In this document: positions 7,521 to 13,882 of the stretch, in pieces
Layout: every line of letters begins with the position of its first letter
How positions within the stretch are numbered: the stretch's first letter is position 1
Assembly (NCBI GenBank): GCA_031376425.1
Contig: JANMDR010000045.1
Location: 1 to 21,117 of the forward strand
DNA length: 21,117 nt
Direction: 5' to 3'
DNA from: JANMDR01 sp031376425
GTDB lineage: Bacteria; Pseudomonadota; Gammaproteobacteria; Burkholderiales; Usitatibacteraceae
Notes under the pieces: generated by a model
What the model saw: only the letters and a program-made list of their open reading frames with translations
What the model was told of the DNA's origin: nothing
Database searches by the model: none
Translations under genes and position numbers: made by a program

Positions 7521-8723
7521 CTATACCGCCGCAAGCCGCCACAGCGAAGTTACCTCAGCCGCCCGCGCCGCATGTAGGGGGTCGCTGGTGTCGCTCACCC
7601 GTGGGTGGGTGGGGCGCACGTCGCGCTGCTCTAGCACCTGCAAGCCGCCTGCGGTAATCCATTCCAGCAGCTGCGCACGTGAGCGTAGGCCCAAATGCTC
7701 TGCTATGTCAGACAATATCAGCCAACCTTCGCCGCTTGGCGTTAAATGGGCGCTTAAGCCGCTTAAAAAGCCGCGCAGCATGGCGCTATCATGGTCGTAA
7801 ATAGCGTTTTCAATCGGGGCGCTGGGGCGGGCGGGAATCCATGGGGGATTACACACCACCAGCGGGGCGCGGCCTTCTGGAAATAAATCGGTTTGTACTA
7901 CTTGCACAACAGGCGCTAATTTTAAGCGACGCATATTTTCATTGGCGCAGGTAATAGCCCGTGCATCTAAATCAGTTGCCACCACCCGTGCCACACCGCG
8001 CTGCGCCAACACTGCTGCCAGCACGCCCGTACCCGTGCCGATATCAAACGCCAAGGCGGGGGTTTTACCGTCGGCAAAAGCGGCCTCAGCCACAAGGCCA
8101 ACGTATTCGCCCCGCACCGGTGCAAATACGCCATAGTGCGGGTGCACATTACCATTTAGCGCCGCTACTTCAACGCCTTTTTTGCGCCATTCATGGGCGC
8201 CGATTAAGCCTAATAGCTCCCGTAAGGAAACCACCCAATCACGGGTAATACCTCCAGTGGTGGGCTTGCCATAAGCTTCTTCACAAGCAAGCTGTAAATC
8301 CGGTGCACGGCGTAACGGCACTTTGTAATCATCCGAAAGGGGAATCAGCAACATACCTAAAATACGCGCCCGTTGCGATTGCGCTAAGCGGTGTTTGTGA
8401 AATGCGTCCGTTGGCGATATTGCAGGCACCGGTTTTTTGCCAGCTTTAGGTGGCTGGCTTGGCGCTTTTTTGGCCTTCAATGCTTTACGGGTTTTTTCAT
8501 CCACGCGCCGCCCCATTGCCAATAACATTTGCTTGGCGTTTTGAAAATCACCGCGCCACAGCAATGCCGTGCCTTCGCAAGCCAAATGATAAGCATCATC
8601 AGCGGCCATCTGTTCATCGGCAATCACCACGCGTTGATGGGCAGGCACACCCGCCTCAGAGCGCCAACCAGCGGTGCTGGTATGTCCGGCTTCGGTCCAG
8701 CGGATAGTGGGTTGAGTGGTCAT
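7521..8723 (-). CDS. Class I SAM-dependent methyltransferase (MTS / NPPW type)
   Basis: A 400-residue cytoplasmic protein. The C-terminal half is a Rossmann methyltransferase. FDIGTGTG (226-233) is the SAM-binding loop. VVATDLDARA places the ribose-binding acidic residue at D251. CNPPW (291-295) is the motif that in PrmC, RsmC and related N-methyltransferases binds a planar amino group. The conserved HPHYGVFAPVRGEY stretch (194-207) precedes the fold. The N-terminal part (about 1-85) looks like a small separate domain, joined by a lysine/proline-rich linker at 75-100. By the NPPW motif the target is likely an amide or exocyclic amine of a protein or RNA; the exact substrate cannot be told. 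The ATG follows a good ribosome binding site (AAAGGAAG). vapC ends 79 bases upstream on the same strand. Confidence 0.85.
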   Translation of the reverse strand: MTTQPTIRWTEAGHTSTAGWRSEAGVPAHQRVVIADEQMAADDAYHLACEGTALLWRGDFQNAKQMLLAMGRRVDEKTRKALKAKKAPSQPPKAGKKPVPAISPTDAFHKHRLAQSQRARILGMLLIPLSDDYKVPLRRAPDLQLACEEAYGKPTTGGITRDWVVSLRELLGLIGAHEWRKKGVEVAALNGNVHPHYGVFAPVRGEYVGLVAEAAFADGKTPALAFDIGTGTGVLAAVLAQRGVARVVATDLDARAITCANENMRRLKLAPVVQVVQTDLFPEGRAPLVVCNPPWIPARPSAPIENAIYDHDSAMLRGFLSGLSAHLTPSGEGWLILSDIAEHLGLRSRAQLLEWITAGGLQVLEQRDVRPTHPRVSDTSDPLHAARAAEVTSLWRLAAV

Positions 8724-8802
8724 GGTACTTCCTTTAGTCGATATAAATTTGTGGTGCCGTCATTAAAATGCGGCGCAATAAATGGGGCTGCTTACGGGTA
8801 TC

Positions 8803-9210
8803 TTATTGTTTATACAGCGCAGCGTAATCAATGATGGCTAGTTTATCGATTCTGGATAGCTCCGCCACATTGCGGGTAAGCAGCGGCCGCGCGACATGGG
8901 CGGCAGCGGCGGCAATCCATAAATCATTGGTGCCAACATGCAATTTATTGCGCCGCAGTTGCGCAAAAAACTGTGCGTAGTTAAGTAAAATTGCATCGTT
9001 AGGCCAGATCACCGGGTAATTATTTAAAAACGCCGTAACCCGCACCAAATCATGGTTTGCCGCCACTGCGCCACACAAAAACTCCGCCCGCACCACCCAA
9101 GGTAGCGCTAACGTTGCATCTGCATGGGCATCTAAAAATTGACGCTCAGCACCATCATGCGGATGGCGCCAAAAACCAATTAAAAAATTGGTGTCTAAGA
9201 CGAAATCCAC
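8803..9210 (-). CDS. vapC: VapC-type PIN domain toxin ribonuclease
   Basis: A 135-residue PIN domain protein. The metal-binding acidic residues are in place: D6 in VLDTNFLI, E43 in VRAEFLCG and D96 in GTNDLWIAAAA, with N114 in the TRNVAEL motif. VapC toxins are Mg-dependent ribonucleases that cut tRNA or rRNA unless bound by the partner antitoxin. The start overlaps the end of the antitoxin gene by 16 bases (9195-9210), as is usual for translationally coupled pairs. Residues and length are normal, so the toxin is probably functional. Transcription should come from the vapB promoter at about 9445-9478. Confidence 0.9.
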   Translation of the reverse strand: MDFVLDTNFLIGFWRHPHDGAERQFLDAHADATLALPWVVRAEFLCGAVAANHDLVRVTAFLNNYPVIWPNDAILLNYAQFFAQLRRNKLHVGTNDLWIAAAAAHVARPLLTRNVAELSRIDKLAIIDYAALYKQ

Positions 9211-9437
9211 GGATCGCGCGATCGACTAATGTCGTTTTGTTCATTCACAATAGCCTGCATTAAATCAGCTTGCGGCTGGCTTAAAGCGGGCAAGGTGGCA
9301 ATATCAGCAATCATTTGGGCGGCAGTACCCCGCTTAGGTACCGCGCGCAAAATAACCTTGCTAAAGGAATCCTTCGGCGAAGTTTTAAGCGCAGCAATGC
9401 GCTCATAAGCTTCTTCAGTAACGGTGATTGTTTTCAT
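9195..9437 (-). CDS. vapB: VapB-type antitoxin
   Basis: An 80-residue protein beginning MKTITVTEEAYERIAALK, followed by DSFSKVILRAVPKRGTAAQM. This is the signature of the PF02697 VapB antitoxins. The N-terminal half should form the DNA-binding domain; the C-terminal tail should wrap the VapC active site. It overlaps vapC by 16 bases. The canonical N-terminus fixes the start at 9437. There is no ribosome binding site before it: a perfect TATAAT -10 box ends only 7 bases upstream, so the transcript is probably leaderless. The 27-base palindrome at 9452-9478 is the likely autoregulatory operator. Confidence 0.88.
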   Translation of the reverse strand: MKTITVTEEAYERIAALKTSPKDSFSKVILRAVPKRGTAAQMIADIATLPALSQPQADLMQAIVNEQNDISRSRDPWISS

Positions 9438-9444
9438 TTTGCGA

Positions 9445-9478
9445 ATTATAGCACAACCACACGACTCGTGTGGTTGTG
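9445..9478 (-). promoter_or_regulatory. vapBC promoter (-10 TATAAT) and perfect palindromic operator
   Basis: On the minus strand TATAAT occupies 9450-9445, seven bases before the vapB ATG. One base further upstream lies a perfect inverted repeat with 13-base arms CACAACCACACGA / TCGTGTGGTTGTG and a single central base (9452-9478). It covers the -35 region, where repressor binding would block RNA polymerase. This fits autorepression by a VapBC complex (known for the family; inferred here). Confidence 0.75.
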
Positions 9479-9922
9479 TGGTGGGTAATTGGCCGCACGT
9501 GTTACCCTAGAAACGAGCGCGCCAGCACAAACTGTCAGGTCAGTCGCGCCATACCTGCTTCAAAAGCCCAGATATTCGCACTACTCCGATTTTGCTAATA
9601 CCGGCACCCAGCGTGCAAAGCGTTTTATTCCATTTCTAGATCATTCGTACATGATTAACCTGTCGTCATCCCAGCGAAGGCTGGGATACAGTCCGTTCGT
9701 TACTCAAAAGTACGTAGGACTGGATGCCAGCCTTCGCTGGCAAGACGGCGTATATTTTAAATATGCTTGCAGTTATTTGAATGCACGGATGATTTGGAAA
9801 TAGAATTACACCACTCGCGCAAGAACTCTGAAACGACGCAGCTTATATAAGTGCTCAGTCAAATTGTGGAATCGCTTCAAAAACGCGCTCGCCCACCTGA
9901 AAGGTGAATAACCTAGCTTGCT
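9479..9922. other. Intergenic stretch with a REPIN and no credible gene
   Basis: About 440 bases separate the vapBC operator from the end of the NTPase gene. It holds a weak GGGTAA / TTACCC inverted repeat near 9483-9507 and the REPIN at 9664-9747. Open frames across it have no ribosome binding site and read through the repeat. It marks the border between the chromosome-like left part and the lower-GC accessory segment. Confidence 0.6.
9664..9747. repeat. REPIN: two inverted REP units
   Basis: The 31-base arms 9664-9694 and 9717-9747 are reverse complements at 27 of 31 positions. They start CGTCATCCCAGCG and end TCGCTGGCAAGACG. Each arm also folds into its own perfect hairpin (CCCAGC-gaag-GCTGGG on the left; GCCAGC-cttc-GCTGGC on the right). 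Arm differences fall at paired positions and keep each hairpin intact. This type of dispersed repeat is common in proteobacterial genomes. Confidence 0.8.
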
Positions 9923-11779
9923 TTAGATTATAGTCGGGGTATACAAGGAATCTTTATAGCTTTCTAGCCAATGTGCGCGCTTTCCATCATATTCAATTTT
10001 GACCCCTGCATGGCTCAGGTGCACTAGACACGGTTCCAAGTTCGACCAATGTAATTGGCCAAAAGTAACACGGCTTGAAGGGTATTTCTCGCGGAAACGT
10101 TTGCTACCAATTTGCTTACGTAGTCGCGTCATTTCATCGTGTTCAAGTTGTCCAATTTTACGATCAAGTTCTACTACTGATTCGATTTGTATCCCATATG
10201 AACCTAGACATGCCTCGGCATACCCAAGATTACCAAAAAGTTTAGTTAAATATTCGACACCAGTCGGGGTAATCATTACTCGTGCAAATGAATCCAATGT
10301 TTCTAATTCAAATCCTACTTCACTCCATATTAGTGAGCGATTGGGATTCGCTAATTCATTCATTGCCTTTAGTATCTCATCACGGGTGTAGCCTATCTGC
10401 TCCAAAGAGCTGGAGACATCCCTAGTAATTGCGGCACCCGTTGTTATTCGCCATACAATGTCGAGAATTCGAACCTTGAGCAGCATGGTTTCTGTCGCTA
10501 TTATTCCGCTAACACTGTAAAGATTTTCAAATGCATTAAAGTTAAACTTTTCATCTGCGGACAAATAATAAGCGCGTTCGATTTCATTACTGGTTGGTCG
10601 AATATTATGTTCTTTGGTAAGCGTGGTGAGCGCTGATCGTAATAATGGGGAGTCGATAAAATTACTGAAATTACGTAGCCCGAACCTTACGCTCATTCCG
10701 GAAGTTGCATTGAGCATTTGGGCAAAGAGTGTATGGTCTTGTAGCTGCTCTGAAAACCAAGTTAATACCACGTGAAATTTTGCATCAGGTTTCTTGGCAT
10801 TTACAAATTGCGTGAGACGCTTGAGAATTACTTCAGTTATTGAGGGCGCAACATGGCTTATAACTTCAACACTACTCTCCGAACCCGTATTTTTCCAGGT
10901 CAGCGGGCGCAGCGCAATGACCGATCTTGCTTGTATAATTTCAGCGAGTACCTGTGAGAAACTTACAATCTCTTTTTGAAGTAACGGGTGCAGCCCGTCA
11001 ATGTTATCTATCAAAAGATAACAAGCACAACACCCATTCTGCTGTTTTTTGTTCGAGTACGCAATTTGCAGAGCCGCATACCATGCAGTATCTTTAGATT
11101 CCAACTCCGAGATTAACGACTTTCGTAGTCTTTCAAGCTCGTAGCGAAGCGACTCGAAATTAAATGTTAAATAACCAGAACCGTTCGCGTATGATTCGAT
11201 TAGTGGTCGATTAGTTCTAAAGAAACGAGTAAGCCCAATTGAGTGCTCCAAAATGCTCGTTTGGTTTATCGCCCAGCACCAAAAATCGGAAACCTCTTTA
11301 TTGCCGGAGAAATTATGCGGCAAAAACACTTCAATCTTGTGCGCTAAGGCCTCCCAAAATTGATTTAATAGCAAGTTTAAATCTGAAGAATTGTGATTTT
11401 TTTGCCAATTCTTAAAATCAATTCTGATGAACCGAGCCTCGTTCCTGCATTTTGCATTGGGCTCGGAATTTTTTACGCATACGCGCTCACCTTTCGCCGC
11501 AATATCGAAACATCTGTTAAGAGTGGTCGTCTTACCAGTGCCCACACCGCCTTTTAGCAGCAGCACATCCATCTCAGTAGAGTACTTAGCGCTCACATCT
11601 TTCTGAAGGATCTTTAAAATTTCCTTTTCACTGAGACCACTATGCGCTCTTGGCGCGCAAACAGCCCTTCGGTCTAGGCTCCAATTAAAACTGATCCTAC
11701 CAGGGCAATATTCGGCGCCGACAAGATCATCTGCTAGGTACTGCTTCATCGCCAACAAGAGTTCTTCTATGTCTTTCAT
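9923..11779 (-). CDS. P-loop NTPase with C-terminal winged-helix-like region, candidate defence ATPase
   Basis: A 618-residue protein of no family I can name. An N-terminal segment (1-70) precedes a Walker A loop GGVGTGKT at 77-84 and a Walker B strand YLLIDNID at 254-261. SVIALRPLTW (286-295) follows, with a sensor-like arginine. The distance between the two Walker motifs (~170 residues) means a large helical insert, as in STAND/KAP-like or other AAA+ relatives. Residues about 430-495 (KVRILDIVWRITTGAAITRD...) look like a winged helix. The C-terminal 120 residues are unassigned. It lies 22 bases downstream of the membrane-protein gene 11802-12443 on the same strand, so the two form an operon. 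Base composition is clearly more AT-rich than the left part of the window, suggesting transfer. Neighbouring caspase and toxin genes point to a conflict role (inferred). Confidence 0.7.
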   Translation of the reverse strand: MKDIEELLLAMKQYLADDLVGAEYCPGRISFNWSLDRRAVCAPRAHSGLSEKEILKILQKDVSAKYSTEMDVLLLKGGVGTGKTTTLNRCFDIAAKGERVCVKNSEPNAKCRNEARFIRIDFKNWQKNHNSSDLNLLLNQFWEALAHKIEVFLPHNFSGNKEVSDFWCWAINQTSILEHSIGLTRFFRTNRPLIESYANGSGYLTFNFESLRYELERLRKSLISELESKDTAWYAALQIAYSNKKQQNGCCACYLLIDNIDGLHPLLQKEIVSFSQVLAEIIQARSVIALRPLTWKNTGSESSVEVISHVAPSITEVILKRLTQFVNAKKPDAKFHVVLTWFSEQLQDHTLFAQMLNATSGMSVRFGLRNFSNFIDSPLLRSALTTLTKEHNIRPTSNEIERAYYLSADEKFNFNAFENLYSVSGIIATETMLLKVRILDIVWRITTGAAITRDVSSSLEQIGYTRDEILKAMNELANPNRSLIWSEVGFELETLDSFARVMITPTGVEYLTKLFGNLGYAEACLGSYGIQIESVVELDRKIGQLEHDEMTRLRKQIGSKRFREKYPSSRVTFGQLHWSNLEPCLVHLSHAGVKIEYDGKRAHWLESYKDSLYTPTII

Positions 11780-11801
11780 GGATTATTCACTTTAATTAGT
11801 T

Positions 11802-12443
11802 CTACGGCGCAGGAAAAAACAGGCCTACTATTGTAGTTACCTTAAAAACTAACGAGATTTGGCTGTAGGCAACAAGTAAAAGTAGGGATACCGCGAATAA
11901 AAGAAGCAACCCCAATAACAAACGCAGGAACCATCGGCCAAAGTTTTGAGAGTAGACTTGCTGATCGTAAAAATTATCCATCTCCTTTGCTATGAGTTCC
12001 GAGTTTGATTCGCCCAGACTATTTTGCAAATTTAGTTTTTCTGCAATTGCTTCGTAAGAACTGACTTTCCATTCATTTTTTTTGCAATCATCCCTCAGAA
12101 TTACTGGGAAAAAGAATTTACTGAACGCATGGAAAATCGCTATAAGAATCGATGCCCAAAAAATACGCAACATGTTCTGAGGTATATCTAAAACGTTTGT
12201 ATCTAGCACGTACAACAGAGCCTTCATTAAAAAGGGAACCGTTTCGATAGCTTTGACTGCGCTCGCAAGAATTGGAACAATAAGCGGCACAACGTAAGAA
12301 ATTTTTAAGCCAGGCAAATTTGAAAATTTTTTAATTTGACACCAGGTAGGTATCCATTTTGCGCGACTTAAAGAGTGATTTTCTGCCTGTACCCTCGATT
12401 TTGCCAACGAAAAAATTTGATTTAGATTGAGTGTTTTTTTCAT
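11802..12443 (-). CDS. Membrane protein of unknown family, partner of the P-loop NTPase
   Basis: A 213-residue protein with hydrophobic segments at about 48-66, 93-115, 170-193 and 195-210. A ~35-residue basic N-terminal arm and a ~50-residue polar loop (117-168) join them. The loop's conserved-looking part is SYEAIAEKLN ... DNFYDQQVYSQNFGRWF. It has no signal peptide and ends shortly after the last helix (GLFFPAP). I recognise no family. It is the first gene of a two-gene operon with the NTPase, which starts 22 bases after its stop. This layout suggests a membrane effector or anchor controlled by the NTPase. Codon choice is AT-rich. The leader has a 6-bp inverted repeat at 12464-12487, and the ribosome binding site is weak. 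Confidence 0.65.
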   Translation of the reverse strand: MKKTLNLNQIFSLAKSRVQAENHSLSRAKWIPTWCQIKKFSNLPGLKISYVVPLIVPILASAVKAIETVPFLMKALLYVLDTNVLDIPQNMLRIFWASILIAIFHAFSKFFFPVILRDDCKKNEWKVSSYEAIAEKLNLQNSLGESNSELIAKEMDNFYDQQVYSQNFGRWFLRLLLGLLLLFAVSLLLLVAYSQISLVFKVTTIVGLFFPAP

Positions 12444-12463
12444 TGATCTATTTTTATAAACGC

Positions 12464-12487
12464 AGTTCCTGCATTCGCACCGGAACT
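12464..12487 (-). promoter_or_regulatory. Inverted repeat in the leader of the membrane protein / NTPase operon
   Basis: Perfect arms AGTTCC / GGAACT are separated by 12 bases, 21-44 bases before the ATG at 12443. It could be an operator or a leader hairpin. No convincing -35/-10 pair was found. Confidence 0.3.
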
Positions 12488-12614
12488 AAAGACAGTCAAG
12501 TCGCAAGCTTATAATTAAATGCGACGCAATTACTAGTCTTCAGAGAACTGTTTACTTAGGCACCTTTATTTTGTTTCAGTAATTTCTTGTAAAATTTTTA
12601 ATTACGATAACTCA

Positions 12615-12654
12615 GTTTATCGACAATGTAAATACCGTTTACAGTCGTAAATAC
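12615..12654. repeat. Two operator-like repeats GTTTA...GTAAATAC
   Basis: Two neighbouring sites, 12615-12635 and 12637-12654, both begin GTTTA and end GTAAATAC. The second is an imperfect palindrome, GTTTAC-n4-GTAAAT. Such paired half-palindromes upstream of an accessory operon are typical of regulator binding sites. No regulator gene is present in the window. Confidence 0.35.
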
Positions 12655-13066
12655 AAATGGTTACTCATCGCCCTTGCGGCAAAGTAGGTAATGATATTTG
12701 AAGTTCAGGGCTTAGTTCTTGTTTTTATTGTTTCAAAACTAAGACAACTAAATCTCAAATCTTTCGTGTGATTTGCAATTAAATATAATTTTTAAAGGTA
12801 AGTTTCTACAATTGATTTTAACTACATTTAGCTGGGTAAATTGAGACTAATAATTGCAGAATGAAAATTGGAACTTAAATTTTAACAACGTAAATTTTTC
12901 CCAGTCACCTTCATTATTGCCAAGCGTCTGCTTGTGAAAATACACGGCTAAACTAGGCCACGCAAAAGATGACTTTACCTTCAAGTGGAAGTGCACAGCA
13001 CATATTGCGCGTTTTGGACTCACCTATGTAGGTGGTATCGACGTTGGCAACGTGCGCACAGACCAT

Positions 13067-13161
13067 TGCATAATTGCGGCGTTATCTATATTTTTTGAAG
13101 GATTAAAATGCATAAATCAATTGGAGCGGGTGTACTCGCGCTGGCCTTGACATTAACGGTT
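13067..13161 (+). repeat. 95-base direct repeat, copy 1 (promoter and signal-peptide region)
   Basis: This stretch aligns without gaps to 16409-16503, with 79 of 95 identical bases. It covers 41 bases before an ATG plus the first 54 coding bases. In copy 2 the same DNA drives and starts the MBL-fold hydrolase gene. The homology fades on both sides. The copies bracket kptA and the caspase genes. Confidence 0.8.
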
Positions 13162-13167
13162 GTATGA
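13108..13167 (+). pseudogene. Truncated signal-peptide remnant of an MBL-fold hydrolase paralogue
   Basis: The ATG at 13108 opens a 19-codon frame (MHKSIGAGVLALALTLTVV) matching the first residues of the MBL protein at 16450 (MHKLIRAGVVALTSALTVS). It then stops at TGA (13165-13167), exactly where kptA homology begins. The kptA ATG (13164-13166) overlaps this stop as ATGA. The upstream 41 bases are conserved too. The body of a paralogous gene seems to have been lost or replaced. Confidence 0.7.
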
Positions 13168-13683
13168 GCAAGCAACTGACCGAAATCAGAAATTTTTAAG
13201 CTATGCATTGCGCCATAAATCAGATGCTATCGGCATCACCCTCGACTTTGACAGATGGATGGATATTGGGGCGTTGAGTGCTGCTGCCGCCAATGATGGC
13301 AAGCAGCATAACCATGAATTAATTCGCCGAGCAATGATAAGAAACGATTTGCATTATCTGAAGATGGGCTACGCATTCGCACCGTTCAAGGGCACTCTAC
13401 ACAAAGTGTTGCCATTCAGTTTGACAGAGAAGCTGCCGCCAGAACTTCTTTACCACGGCAACTCCAGTTTTTGGATTCAATTCGCAACGACGGTTTGCTG
13501 GCCGGTTCACGTCAGTATGTGCATCTATCGCAAGATGAAACTACCGTGCTCGCGGTCGGTCAGCGACATGGGAAGCCGATAGTATTGAAGATTGCAGCGC
13601 TACGAATGCACCAGCAGGGCTTCAAGTTTTATCAAGCAGACAATGGCGTATGGCTCGTCAACCATGTACCATCGCACAAATAA
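13164..13683 (+). pseudogene. kptA: Frameshifted RNA 2'-phosphotransferase (KptA/Tpt1)
   Basis: KptA/Tpt1 enzymes use NAD+ to remove an internal 2'-phosphate from RNA. Homology is nearly full length (about 173 codons) but needs two frame changes. The ATG at 13164 reads MSKQLTEI and then hits TAA. One missing base near 13189 separates it from FLSYALRHKSDAIGITLD. The second frame runs to LLYHGNSS; then a base is missing in the T5 run near 13468. The rest follows in a third frame: LDSIRNDGLLAGSRQYVHLSQDE, RHGKPIVL and GVWLVNHVPSHK to the stop at 13683. The family's LRHK, YHG, SRQ-VHLS and RHGKP motifs remain. It starts exactly at the end of the signal-peptide remnant. Two independent lesions make a sequencing error less likely, though not excluded. 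Confidence 0.85.
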
Positions 13684-13882
13684 CGTCAATCGATGGGGTC
13701 AGCAGTTAAAATTTTCAATATCGACATTCATCATCAGCGAAGGCAGTAGCGCCGAACGGACGCTAAGATGCGAGCGAATAATCATATTGCTTTGCACAAA
13801 TGAGCGTACCAAACATACGTTGATATGTTATGAAGACAATGCTGTTGATAATTTGCAGAAAAGCGAGGGTAAATTTCAACGC

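Larger units (their letters stand above)
12444..13066. other. AT-rich gene-free stretch of about 620 bases
   Basis: No open frame here has a plausible start and protein-like content. The stretch is strongly AT-rich. It holds the leader inverted repeat at 12464-12487, a pair of operator-like repeats at 12615-12654, and a CGATAA / TTATCG inverted repeat at 12605-12622. A CTTAGTT / AACTAAG inverted repeat lies near 12710-12745. It lies upstream of both the minus-strand NTPase operon and the plus-strand kptA remnant. It could hold a small RNA, but nothing identifies one. Confidence 0.5.

Noticed and set aside
7289..7657. 122-codon plus-strand frame overlapping the lysine-rich peptide
   Set aside because: It starts inside the Shine-Dalgarno sequence and reads through the terminator hairpin into the methyltransferase antisense strand. 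The 33-codon frame with ideal spacing is the real one.
9489..9803. 104-codon plus-strand frame
   Set aside because: It runs through the REPIN, has no ribosome binding site and gives no protein-like pattern.
12960..13107. Protein-like reading (TFKWKCTAHIARFGLTYVGG) before the truncated signal peptide
   Set aside because: It has no start, no recognised family and no matching codon pattern upstream. Chance cannot be excluded.
13464..13475. Programmed -1 frameshift at the T-run in kptA
   Set aside because: The run is only five T and no stimulatory structure was evident. A second independent lesion near 13189 makes simple decay more likely.
13160..13582. A single intact gene at the kptA locus
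   Set aside because: KptA motifs fall in three successive frames, so this frame covers only the middle part and ends in unrelated residues.
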